From: Pristionchus mayeri | Taxonomy: Eukaryota > Nematoda > Chromadorea > Rhabditida > Neodiplogasteridae | DNA: 64,000 bases | Reading direction: 5' to 3' | NCBI GenBank assembly: GCA_036245805.1 | Contig: BTRK01000006.1 | Coordinates: 55,793,257-55,857,256, forward strand | Shown: piece by piece, positions 49,301-60,040 of the stretch | Numbering within the stretch: the stretch's first letter is position 1 | How the letters are laid out: each line of letters starts with the position of its first letter | Notes under the pieces: generated by a model | Seen by the model: only the letters and a program-made list of their open reading frames with translations | Databases searched by the model: none | Told to the model about the DNA's origin: nothing | Translations under genes and position numbers: made by a program

Positions 49301-50958
49301 CAGTTGACATCAACGTTGTTCTTGCCAGCGGTGTACCAGAACGGCTTCGGACGGTTCTTCCACCTTAAACAGCGAATTTGAAGTACTAAACGCCGACTAG
49401 TTTTATCTCGAATATTTTTCAAATCGGTTATTATGCTACAGGTGCCATCAAAAAACCATAACAATCAAGTCATTCTATAACGCTGTGTTCTGTTGCGTCC
49501 TGGGCGCAAATATTTGAAACGCATGATCCCCTCAGGCATCCCCAGCTGTCATCTCCTCTTCATATCTCCCTTTCATTCCTCTCGCACGCGACAACAACAG
49601 CAAAGAAAACAACTAGAAGAAACTAAATACTCTCATTTTCTGAGAGAGAATGAGAATGCTCTGAGTCTGACAAAGATTAAGTGCCCAGTCATAAATCTCT
49701 TTTCTTTGGCGAGGCAAACGCTCGCTTGCGAAAGGACGTTTCAAGAGACATTTTGAAACGTGAAGCGTTTATTTACTTTTCAGATTTCATTGGTCATCTA
49801 TGAAGCTCACCAGAAATAGTCCATATCACTGCCGTTTCTGCCGCCCTGATAGACTCGGGTCGTGTTCGGGTCGAACATGTAGTTGGCCGTCATGCCATGG
49901 CTCTCAGTGTACAGTCCTGAAATTGTCTTCTGTCCTCCGTTTCTTTGAGGAATTGGAATGTTGAACATAGACTTTCGCTAAAAGGGCGCGAAATGCGATA
50001 GCCTTGGATATCACGTTTCTTTGCGTACATGACTGAAACGAATCGAGGCTCTCATTTTGGACTTCTCGACGTTTTCGAAAAATCTAATCAATGACTGAAG
50101 AGAATTGACTTTTGGACTTCATTTTGGAAAAAAAAGTTTCAAGCTGAAAACTGACCAGTGGCGAGCGAGTGCCAAGAGGGGATCGTGAGCGTGGGAAAGA
50201 CGGGCTTGAGATGCTCTGCTCGCACACCCTGCAAGTGACAGGCTATATCATAATTTACGCTGCGGTAGGTCCCCAAATCAAGTTTACTGCTTGTAAGATG
50301 CATGAGTTGCCCATTTCTGGCCTGTTTTCTGCGAAGATAGTAGCCACATGAATTTCACTGAGGCAGTCACATTAGAACAAAGAAGACGAACACAATCACA
50401 TTTCTAAGGAATTTCTAATGAATTTCTAATGAAAATATATCTAAATATTGTGTTTTAATCAAATAAATGTTATGTTTACAAACCATGGCGGCGATCTTGT
50501 GGATGCCATGCTCTGGATCAGCTTTCGTCGTGTTGAGTAGTGCAGCGCCATAGCCATCGACCGTGATGAGGATGATGGATTGACCTGCCATGCATCCTCT
50601 TGATCCTTCCGTTAGCATTCACTAGTGATGACAAAAGAGACTTGACAAGGAGGTTTAATTGTACAGAAAGCTCCAAGAAAAGCAATTTTAATCGCTAATC
50701 TTCCGGGGAGTATCACATTAGAACCGATCATTATAGATCTCTGACGGGTTGAAAATTTGTCGTCCAAATTCGTCACTGACTTCACATGTAACTAATTTTA
50801 AAATACCATGGCGGATAAAGAAATTGAATTGAATTGAATTGAATTGAACAGTTCTAATATGGGACGCCCATTCGGTGCTCACCTAGTGGTTCCCGTTTGG
50901 CCACAACAGCGCACATGCCCAAGCTGAGCAGCATCAGTAGAGGCCGCCTCAGGACCAT
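46320..50958 (-). CDS. ENPP-family ectonucleotide pyrophosphatase/phosphodiesterase, predicted metal-site-deficient
   Basis: Fourteen exons: 50958-50883, 50584-50484, 50228-50156, 49916-49811, 49363-49279, 48885-48745, 48472-48359, 48232-48107, 47916-47851, 47805-47731, 47542-47450, 47215-47101, 46726-46674 and 46433-46320. They total 1338 nt, 445 aa. A signal peptide (MVLRRPLLMLLSLGMCAVVA) leads into the alkaline-phosphatase-fold domain. Recognisable ENPP motifs are TVDGYG (Asp35), PTLTIPSWHSLATGLYTESH (Thr74 at the nucleophile position), the Asp204 loop, LSDHG (Asp251, His252) and the C-terminal VDVYNMMLNIVGIPAAHPNN. The His usually four residues after the Asp204 equivalent is Arg208, and the usual GDHGY His is Asp372 (MGDGWNN). 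Zinc site 2 therefore looks complete and site 1 is not. It is probably secreted: no C-terminal membrane segment is visible. It may be a pseudoenzyme. Confidence 0.9.
50700..50850. repeat. Retroposon-like tail with (ATTGA)n
   Basis: In the first ENPP intron a stretch ends in AATTGAATTGAATTGAATTG-type pentamers at about 50822-50848, next to TAAAGAAATTG. Pentanucleotide tails like this occur at 3' ends of non-LTR retroposons, but no coding part is seen, so it may be only a microsatellite. Confidence 0.4.
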
Positions 50959-53884
50959 CGTCTGAAATGCATGCACCTTTCCCTCTTCATTCGAGTAAAA
51001 TCGCTAAAACGGCGCGAACACCCGATTAGAGGGAGAAAGTGCGAAGCGCGGCATGTTCAGAGGAATGTGTCTGGCTACCAGCTGAGAGGAAGAGGACACG
51101 AATTACGAATAGAAAATAGAGATATCCCTATTCTGTGTGTGTGTGTCTTTCGTAATGAAAAGTGGACAGTGGAAGCCGAGAAATAGACGAGGGAGATGAA
51201 TGGGGGCAGGGGGAGGCAGCAGACATATGGCAAGAAGGGCCAATACATAGTGCGGAACTGTGTGACAGCCGTGAGCAGAAATCTGCGGCGAAATCTCGGA
51301 ACCAACGAGCCGCGTTCTGATTGGGGGCGAGAGGGAAAGAAAATAACGACAGACGACGTTGACGTGTGACGAGTGGGGAAAACGAGGCGATGTGACGGAT
51401 AAGAACGACCCAGGGGAGCGGAACCCGGCCAGAACGACACATCACTGATTCCCCTTCTCTTCTGCCCTTTCTTTGGAAATTCGGAAGAACGCCTAGGAGC
51501 ATGAAAGGGATGGTCAATCAAGAATATATTGGAAATAATGCTGGAGCTTCCGGATTCCAAAGTTTGAAGTCCACTGTGTTACCCTCCTAAGAGACTACAC
51601 TGCTTTTGGCAATCGGTCGAATGCCTATGAGGGTGCACTTCTGGGCAGCTGAGGAGGGGGAGAAAGCAAAAGAGTGAAAGGAGTGGATGAGCCGAGAGGC
51701 GATCGCATTGTTGTTCTGCAGTCTCGGGGGCAGTAATCACAAATAGGAAGGAGAAGAAGACGAGAGAAGCGGTCCATGAAATCGAATAGAATATGGCGTA
51801 AAACGCGCTTCGTTTTTGGGGTGAGAACGGAATGGGTCTCTGCATCTTACAATGTAACTGAGAAAGGCGAGGTTCATAGGTGCAAATTACGAGGCGGTGT
51901 TCATTGAAGAGGATCGGATGGGCATTTGAATAGGGAGTGAGGCAGGCATAGGTTGAGGGCCTAAGCTGGCGGCTCGCCTCCCACTCGCTGTTACATTGCG
52001 CGAGAGGTTCTGGGGTGGAGTCAGAGTGGGCGAGCGTTGGCAGGAAGAGGTTAAGGGATGAGTAGAGTAGAGCGGAGAGATGCCGGCCCCTCAGCGATCA
52101 GCGCCTAGTTGCCCCGAGGGCGGAAAGATGATCACCTAACAAGAGGATCAAAATACCCGAGAGTAGTCGACGCAGGGTGCCCTTTCGCTTGTACGACGGA
52201 TCAAGTGTGCCTTGTGACGGAGGGGACAATCGAGAAGCGTAAGCAACGGATGGGCAAAACAATGGGAATGCAGAAACACTCCCGACCCACTCCCTCAAAT
52301 GCCACATAAATCAGTTAGGGAAGGGCCAGGTTTTGGCTCGCGCACGCGCGAGAAAACTGCTATTTTAGCCGCAAAACGGTTCCAATTCAATTTGGGCGAG
52401 CTCGCTTTAGCGAAGAAGTATAGCAGAGGCCTGGAGGTGGAAGAAGAAGCATGCGCACGGAAAGGTCGAGAAATATGAGAGAGAGGAGGGCTGTCAGTGA
52501 AAATGGCTGAGTTTCCTCGGCCTGAATTATGCACATAGCTAGAGCAAAAAATAACTCGATGCGATAATCGAGTAATCGAAAGTTGTTCGCGTCCGAGATG
52601 GGAGTGCAAAGAGGGGAACGCGGAAAGAAGTGTCGAAACGGGGGTTCAACCGGTCAGTTGAGGCTTGCTGGCCCCAGATTAGAGTGTACATTGTTGTTGT
52701 GCTGGCGCTTGCATGCTTTTTGCTGGATGATCCGCCCAGCTTCCCATGCCTCCTCCTGCTGCATAGCACTCAGATGCCGGAGAGGGAAGACAGATAAGCG
52801 GGTCAGACAGAGCGAGAGAGTATGCGGATCGGAGAGAACCAGACACGACTTGAGTCGTAGAGAGTGTGTAATCAGAGGAGAGAGGGAGAGAGCGACAATG
52901 GCACAGCACAGCCAACTGTTAGTAGGCAAGAAGAAGATGCAAAATGGAGAGCAGTTGGCAAGGACTCGAGGCAGACGATGAGGAAAGAGGGGGGAAGCTT
53001 GAGTCGGGGCTTGAAACCCACACCGCCCCCTTCCATTCGCCGGCGATGAAAGTGATAAGGGAAGAGGAGGAACGGGCGGTGAAAACAGACGATGCGAAGT
53101 GAAGTGAACAGAAGACGATGGTGGCAGTTTGACAAAAGAAAGAGTGGGGAGCGGAACGAGCTTGTTTTCGCGCCTCGTGAAGTGATCATTCCGCATTCCG
53201 AACGGAGCATGAAAGGGAGCCGAGTGATTCCATGCTGGGGAGCCTCGTCTACCTCTTAGAATTATATTTTTCTCTCACCATAGCATTCTGATATGGAAAA
53301 ATTATGAGATGGGTAGAGAAAGCGAAAGAAGGTGAGGATTGTAGAGAGCCAGTAAAAGTAAAGTTTAGGAGTCCAACACCCGCGCCTATTCAGGGTTCAC
53401 TCTGGTTATCAATAGAGACCAGAGTGAACGCAGAGGTAAACATCCCGTTTAATTGTCTGATAAGCCCAAGGGGGTTCGCCTAGGCTGGCTGTACACATGT
53501 GGACACCAAGTGACTGATTGTCAGGAGAATGTAACAACGGATCAGATCGCTTCTAATCACTGCAACGGATCCAGAAACATCACACAACAAGTGGATAACG
53601 AAGAGAAGGAATGAACCTCCTGCTACTTCCGATTAATCAAGATGATGGAGGGAGAGAAAGGAGGCGGGCGGGGGAGGGAGAGGGAGAAACTGATAGGTCG
53701 CCCATTCATATCCACCCCTCATTACGGCGGATTGAGAGAGGGTGGGCGACAATTATGAGCTCTATCCCAGGTACAAGTTGCTAGGCAAATTGGAAGTGAG
53801 CATATTTTGTGTGGGAAGATTTTGATAAATTCGTTTTTTCATGCCTTTATCATTTAGGAAAATATCGTATCTCTGGGTTTTGAA
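50959..53884. other. Intergenic region with purine-rich low-complexity DNA
   Basis: About 2.9 kb upstream of the ENPP gene. The long minus-strand ORFs here (for example 51075-51560 and 52654-53196) are Ser/Pro/Leu-rich shadows of GA-rich plus-strand sequence and show no domain. A short perfect hairpin with 12-bp arms (GTTCACTCTGGT) lies at 53395-53429. Confidence 0.5.
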
Positions 53885-54006
53885 TCACAATCCGAACCAG
53901 CCTCCGATCGTTCTCACGAGATATCCTCGCCAATTGCAAGTCTTCAGACATTCGTGGTTTGTGATGAACCTATTCTCGTTCCCGCCACATCCGCCATAGA
54001 TGAACT

Positions 54007-56273
54007 CATACGTCAAATGGGTCTCACAAAAGAGAGAATGCACGTCGGCACGCTGGCCAAAGGTACGTCGGCATTTTACAAATTTGAACCATCAAAGAAT
54101 ATTTTTAAATAATTAAAATAACCTTTAAAAAACGTTAAAAAGTTAGTTCTAAAATTGAGAATCAGCTGATTCAGCCATTGAACAAAAATAAGATATTAGC
54201 GTACTCATAAAATGGGTTACGGTAGCATGCATTTTTGCTCTCAATCACTTTAAAAATTAATAACTCATGGAATACAGCGTTAAATTGATCATACTTTTTT
54301 TGAATTTCAAATTGGATCGGGAAAAATGTCTGTATACCACAGCGCCGTCACGAAAATGCGAAATAAAAGAATGTGACGTGCCCAAAGTTGAATGAAAAAT
54401 GACACACTCTCGAAAACTCTCATTTTATATTTTGTCTTTGTTCTCATGAAGTAAGCCACCGCGCGGGTCAATTTTCCGGTTATTACCACTTTCAAGTATG
54501 CCATTTATACTAATGCAAGTCAGACCCACGGCGCCGACCTCGAAATATGATTATATCGGCGTCGAAATGTGATGTTTTCGAAGAAATCATTGTCCTCGTT
54601 CTCAGCAAATATAGCTCCCCGTGTGTTATTATTTTGCCTAAAACTTCTTTTCAATATGTAGTATTTACTCTAAAAAGACTGACCCACGCGGATTCCTTGA
54701 AATTATATAAAAGAACAAAAATGAGCTTGAGGGTGGCTATCGCACGCAACGCATGGGCGCGCGTCGCGTGTGCTTATAACGCAACTCAGTATTTTTCGAT
54801 ATTTTAACTAATTTCGAGGTCACCGCGTGGGTCAGTATTTTTGGAGTAAATAGTACGTATTGAAAAGAAGTTTTAGGCAAAATAATAGCACACGGGGAGA
54901 TATATTTGCTGAGAACGAGGACAATGATTTCTTCGAAAACATCACATTTCGACGCCGATATAATCATATTTCGAGGTCGGCGCCGTGGGTCTGACTTGCA
55001 TTAATGTAAATGGCATACCTGAAAGTGGTTATAACCGAAAAATTGACCCACGCGGTGGCTTACTTCGTGAGAACAAAAGCAAACTATAAAATGAGAGTTT
55101 TCGAGAGTGCACATTTTTCATGCAACTTTGGGCACGTCACATTCTTTTATTTCGCATTTTCGTGATGGCGCTGTGGTATACAGACATTTTCCCCGATCCA
55201 ATTTGAAATTCTAAAAAAAAAAAATCAATTTAATGCGGTATTCGATGAGTTATTAATTTTTAAAGTGATTGAGAGCAAAAAATCATGCTACCGTAACCCA
55301 TTTTTTGAGTACGAGAATAGCTTATTTTTGTTCAATGGCTGAATCAGCTGATTCTTAATTTTAGAACTAACTTTTTAACGTTTTTTAAAGGTTATTTCAA
55401 TTATTTAAAAATATTCTTTGATGGTTCAAATTTGTAAAATGCCGATATGGAATTGACAAATAATTCCAAGTTTTATTTTATTTAATTTCGAATTGAGGAA
55501 TTTTCTAAATATAAGTTGTTGTTTTTCTGCGCCTATATTGATGTGTGTAGTGTATGAAACATAAATTATATTGCCTGGTATACGTTTCAATATTCAAAAA
55601 TGGCTTGGCTGCAACGCGAAAGGTGGCTCAAAGAATGACGGTACGTATGATCGCATTGTATAAATGCTCAGCATTCCCACTGGCAAGGCCCCCTATGAAC
55701 TTCAGCCATGGAATCCTCGGTCAGAGTGTTTTTGATCCCTTGGCCTCTCGATCTTTTTAGGGCGAGGAAAAGCATGCCTCTGTGGTTCGCAAATGGAGAT
55801 CAAAAGCGGCCGGATTCGAAGTGAAAATGAAATTGACGGTCATGCAAAACTAATATCAGATTTGAAATCAACACTCAAAAACATTCATATCCATTTCATA
55901 TTATATGGTCGAACGGCTCCATAGTATGTCATTGCATGCCCGTACTTAAAATCAGTTGAATATCCGAATATTTAGTAGATTTTTGAACACTAATAATGAT
56001 TGGATTAGTATATTATTTATAAAATTACATAACAATGAGCAAGAAAATACAACAAAAAATAACATTTTCTTAAAAATTTGCATTTTTTCGATGCGAAATC
56101 TCAATTTCAATTTCTTATCGAATCTATCGAAATTTAAGTTTAAAAACGACACTCAAAAACGAAAAATTACTGCGGATTGACCACATCGGCAATTTTTTAC
56201 GGATAGGCCACGTCGGCAAAAAAATTTAGGCACGTCGGCAAAAAATTAACAACGAGACCCCATTTGACGTATG
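54007..56273. mobile_element. 2267-bp DNA transposon (hAT-like by target duplication) inside Kunitz copy 1
   Basis: The element is bounded by identical 8-bp duplications GATGAACT (53999-54006 and 56274-56281). Its ends are inverted copies: CATACGTCAAATGGGTCTC at the left and, in reverse complement, CATACGTCAAATGGGGTCTC at the right. Subterminal CGTCGGCA motifs occur at both ends. An 8-bp duplication with short terminal inverted repeats is typical of hAT elements. No transposase was recognised; the small ORFs at 55554-55760 and 55956-56180 are not identifiable. It is therefore non-autonomous or internally rearranged. Its interior is mostly a long palindrome. Confidence 0.85.
54068..55446. repeat. 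1.38-kb imperfect palindrome nested in the transposon
   Basis: The sequence reads outwards almost identically from a centre near 54757. The left arm starts CGGCATTTTACAAATTTGAA and the right arm ends with its complement. The segment starting MIISASKCDVFEEII appears on the plus strand at 54547 and on the minus strand at 54967. Arms are about 670 bp with scattered mismatches. Such a structure would fold into a very long hairpin if transcribed. Confidence 0.9.
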
Positions 56274-56881
56274 GATGAACTCCTCGCAGTCACCTGAAGA
56301 TGAAACTCCTGTGTAGTACGGAGCGGACGAGCGGTCAAGTGGTGAGATTGTTCGATAATTTAATCAATTTTAATCTACCCGTCATCTTGTTGTAGCGCCA
56401 CATTGGAAAGTATGCCAGGCACTGAACCTCATCAAGCCGTATACCTTCTTGCAGGCAGATATCTGAGATGGCTAATATTATTAACTTAACCATTTGAATT
56501 TTGAATCAACCTGCCCGCTGATAGCGACCTGAACCATGAGTAACGAGCAGGATCAAGAAGAAGATAAGTCGCATTCTGGGATGATCATAAGAGCTTACGA
56601 TGCAATAAATTCAGCATGTACACGATGGTAATGACACAGCAAATGCTTGAAACTCTCAGGTGATGGAGTTGAGTTTGCATTACAGCGTAGTCTTCAGTTT
56701 TATTTTTCAGATAAAAAGAAGTCACATTGCACATGCCAGCTGAACCTCGCCTAACATACATAATTTACAATCGTTCTACTTGTGATCGCATTGTTTTCGT
56801 ATATACCATGTATGGTAGTGGTATGGCAAGTCGATTACTCAATATTTATAATTCGTGGGTGGAGATAAAAACCTAGAGATA

Positions 56882-57464
56882 TCACAGCCCGAACCAGCCA
56901 GCCACCGATCTCACAATATACACTCGCCACGAAAAGAAATGCTCATGACATTCTTCGTAGTGAATGAATGCATGTCCGTTGCCTCCGCATCCTCCATACC
57001 AGAATAGCTCGCAAGTGCCTGAATGTTCAACACCATCCACCTCAAGACAATAAGGATAGGTCTTGCATGAAAAGATCGACCTATGCATGAAGCTCATCGT
57101 CCGTGATATGAGTTTATCTACTGCAGGCGCCAAACCATTTTGATAGTTTACAAAGTATGAGATGAGAAAAAATTGTACATGCTGCTTGTAATACATGAAC
57201 AATTGAGTTGCGACGTACCCGTGGACTTGTTGTAGCGCCACAGTTGAAAGTCTGCATAGCAAGTAAATCCCTGCTTCTTTTGCTCTCACTGACATCTATC
57301 AGGACTGTCGGGTTGTTCACCAGAAGTGTGTAGTTGACATAATGCATTTAGACTTGAGAATCGGGATCTTCGTCTTCAATTTCCGAATCATAAACTTCGT
57401 TACCTTTAGCATATCGAGTTATTCCGAAAGGAACGAGAAGAGCCAGCAAGATGAGAAAGCGCAT
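56882..57464 (-). CDS. Kunitz-like secreted protein (copy 2), lacking Cys1 and Cys6
   Basis: Exon 1 (57464-57404) encodes a signal peptide MRFLILLALLVPFGI. Exon 3 (57018-56882) encodes CELFWYGGCGGNGHAF...EEC followed by HEHF, so the final Kunitz cysteine is Phe, then the shared tail GWFGL and stop. Exon 2 is problematic. The Kunitz frame (FTCYADFQLWRYNKST) contains a TGA near its usual start. It can be avoided only by an acceptor GTGAG just before 57284 (exon 57284-57219), which drops Cys1. With that model the protein is 87 aa and in frame. Alternatively this is a pseudogene. Loss of both partners of the Cys1-Cys6 bond is noted in the findings. Confidence 0.6.
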
Positions 57465-57839
57465 TCTGCGGGTGTGATATCTCATGATAACAATTTACAT
57501 GCGTGCAACATTGATAAAATAAGAAAATCAAATTGTGGAAGTTCCAAGTCAAGGATCGACACGTTCATGTGATGTGATGCAGCGCCCATTACAACGGCAT
57601 CGGTAAATTTTTTCGGCAAAAAGTTGCTTAGCTGACTCTTGGGACGTCATGTCGGAAACAGATGCGAAGGTCCGTTAAACTCAATAATACTGTACAATAA
57701 ATATTAGTAATTAATAAATAATATATAAAAGACTTATGATAAGTTTGACGTTCCGTGTATGCCACTCAAACAGTCGTGCATAAACTTATTTATTTATTTC
57801 GCAATTCAATTTACTGTACGAAGTGATGGATACCAAGAT

Positions 57840-58298
57840 CTACAATCCAAACCATCCACCGATAGATCTCACAAGGAAATGTCGCCAATTGCAAGTCGCC
57901 TGACATTCGAAATAACTGTCGAATTTAATATCACTTCCGTCACATCTTCCATAATCGACCTTCTCACATTCACCTGAGCAAAGAACGCTCACGCGTTGCC
58001 GTCAATAATCATAATATTTATATTTATAATCAGTTTCATCAAATACAAGTATTCTCAGAAACGATTATGAAAGTCAAAAATGCGAGAGAGAGTCGTATAC
58101 CTTTTTCCTGATTGTACCTCCATCTTGGAGAGTAAATGTGGCACATCATTGGTTTATGAGGCGTATTTTCCAAGCACATTTCTAAATGATAACCAATCAT
58201 ACTGTTGTGATCAATTCTGACATGCCTGGTGCATAGTCTGGCTCGTAGAACGTCATCGTGAGTGGAATGAATATGATCAAGAATATGAGGCAGTGCAT
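57840..58298 (-). CDS. Kunitz-type protease inhibitor-like secreted protein (copy 3)
   Basis: Three exons: 58298-58226, 58181-58101 and 57973-57840, giving 288 nt, 95 aa. The N-terminus MHCLIFLIIFIPLTM is a signal peptide. The single Kunitz domain has all six cysteines: Cys1 and Cys2 in exon 2 (MCLENTP...MMCHIY), Cys3 to Cys6 in exon 3 (CEKVDYGRC...FECQATC). The conserved YGGC is YGRC here. The tail HFLVRSIGGWFGL is shared with copies 1 and 2. Intron phases (1,1) match the other copies. The first intron needs a GC donor (CCAG then GCATGT) to keep frame. The P1-like region after Cys2 differs from that of the other copies, which hints at different target specificity. Confidence 0.82.
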
Positions 58299-58550
58299 TC
58301 TGAGAAGAATGTGAATTTCGAGACGATTGGAGCTAGGCTATAATTCGTGTAAAACGATAGCACTAATGTAAATACGCAAATTCATCGTGAAACGCGAATG
58401 CATGAAAGCAGCAAAGTATGTGAGGCACCCATGAGCTGAGCTCGCATTACAGCGAGGACTTCAATTTTTTGAACCGAAAATGTGACCTGCTGACATGTCA
58501 AGTGAGTAATGCCTTCAACAAGCGGATTCGAGCTATTCTTGGCGATTTAT

Positions 58551-59157
58551 TCAGGAGAATGATTCGAATAGGATTTGAATTTCAGACATCTTTCTTCTAT
58601 TCTTGCACCGCTTCTCACAATCAGCTTGTGTCTCGTAGATATTGTTGTTTCCCCCACAGCCTCCATAGGAGAATTCCTCGCATTCCCCTGTAAAATACGT
58701 TAAAAGATAAATATCAATCAAATTATCAGTTTTAAGCTAGAGTAGCATATCCATTAGACCGGATCAGAAATGGGGAAATGAGGCATACTGAGATCGGTTG
58801 TCGTTAAAAGGTAAAGGAAAAGGTAAAGGTGCAGCCACGTCAAGCGATTTTACAGTCGTGAACGACTACGCTAGGTGGTGTAGTGCGGTGAGGCCGACTA
58901 CTGCTAGGACTACGTAACCCTGCTGTCGTTTATACACGGGTAATTTTCGAATGCAGTTACCGGATCTCGGGTTGAAGTGCCACATTGAATTGTATGCGTC
59001 ACAAATATTCTCGTAATCCGATGATATGGTTGGCAAACAATCATCTGTAGGACATTTAAAAAAATGCTAAACCGCATTGCGTACCTTCCGACCACTTCCG
59101 AGTGGAGCGAGCTATCGCAAGCGAAATTATTATCGTCATACAGAGAAGTAAACTCAT
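58551..59157 (-). CDS. Kunitz-type protease inhibitor-like secreted protein (copy 4)
   Basis: Three exons: 59157-59085, 59044-58961 and 58687-58551, giving 294 nt, 97 aa. The signal peptide is [16 protein letters not shown]. The Kunitz domain has six cysteines (DDCLPT..., [27 protein letters not shown]). Unlike copies 1-3 the C-terminus after Cys6 is basic and then ends [10 protein letters not shown], without the GGWFGL tail, so this is the most divergent member. Exon boundaries and phases are the same as in its neighbours, supporting origin by tandem duplication. Start codons in the array follow a CAG-A-ATG pattern. Confidence 0.82.
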
Positions 59158-59818
59158 TCTGAGATGAATATATTGAATGACACTAAATACTGCGAGCAAA
59201 TGAAGGGGATGAATGCAACTCTCAGGTGATTTAGACTCTTCGCGTTACACTGAGTCAAATATTTTTGTGAGTTGAGAAAGAACGGCTTGCGTTGATCAGG
59301 AAAACTTTTTTCTATGTATTTTTCTGTGTTTCGTTTTGTCGCTTTTTTTGCACGGAGGTTTGAGGCAATAAATAAGCTGCTCGTGACATTGGACGAAAAT
59401 TATCGTACCTTTAATGGATTAAAGGGATTTACCAGTCAAAAATCAAGTGCACTTCAAATTGCGCAGTTTTCGTCCCTCATTTCAATGCATTAACTCAAAA
59501 AAATTAAATAAATTTTATTAAGCCTAAAAACAAGCAAAGCCGGAAAATGGAAATATTTAATTCCGGTGTAAGTCGACGTATTGTGATTACGGTATTTGAA
59601 ACGAATCGACATTACGGCGTGATCGCAGTACCCCATCTCATCGACGATTTTTCACTGGTTTCATTATATTTTCGGTTAATTTCCGTTGTATTTTCATCAA
59701 ATGTCTCTGCCTTGTAATGCTAAACCGTATATTCACGTGTATCATGGTAGTTAACCTGTCTAACTGTACTTAAATGATTAACGATGAATCCATGTTACGT
59801 AAATTTCCTTCTAGTTCG
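59158..59818. other. Intergenic spacer between Kunitz array and transposase remnant
   Basis: About 0.66 kb of AT-rich DNA. No coding exon, RNA gene or clear regulatory site was seen. Confidence 0.5.
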
Positions 59819-60040
59819 ATGTCCAATTTTCTATGCGTTGTTTGCCTTCAAACTGCGACTGATGTGCGGAGTGTGCCGAAGAAGGATAGCAAAAGGAGGG
59901 AATGGTTCATCCGTCTGAACTTGATCGACTAGGAGCTGGACGACCTGGAGAAGCGAGTGCAGGAAAAGTTCAAGGCGAAGAAGAAAGTATGGATATGCTA
60001 GCGTCACTTCGATAACAAAGAAGCTGCGCTTCCGATTGAT
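59819..60040 (+). pseudogene. THAP zinc-finger exon with two in-frame stops
   Basis: The block is 74 codons from ATG to a GTGAGT donor. The C2CH ligands are present (Cys6, Cys9, Cys60, His63) with Trp and Phe at expected spacing, but TAG interrupts codons 38 and 61. The second stop sits between the last zinc-ligand Cys and His. Only decay or stop suppression could explain this; decay is far likelier. Confidence 0.75.

Larger units (their letters stand above)
53885..56574 (-). pseudogene. Kunitz-type protease inhibitor gene (copy 1), exon 3 split by a transposon
   Basis: Exon 1 (56574-56511) encodes a signal peptide starting MRLIFFLILLVTHG. Exon 2 (56462-56379) carries Cys1 and Cys2. Exon 3 begins at 56293 with DCEEFI (Cys3) and stops at 56274, where a 2267-bp element is inserted. 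The rest of exon 3 resumes at 53998 with YGGCGGN (Cys4), then Cys5 and Cys6, the tail GGWFGL and the stop at 53885. The two halves are in the same frame across the insertion, so the gene was intact until recently; with the element present the reading frame is broken. All six Kunitz cysteines exist. The ancestral product would be a small secreted inhibitor of serine proteases, or a relative with another role. It heads a tandem array of four. Confidence 0.85.

Noticed and set aside
51075..53196. Several 100-180-codon minus-strand ORFs upstream of ENPP
   Set aside because: Ser/Pro/Leu composition mirrors purine-rich plus-strand DNA; no signal peptide plus domain pattern and no plausible exons.
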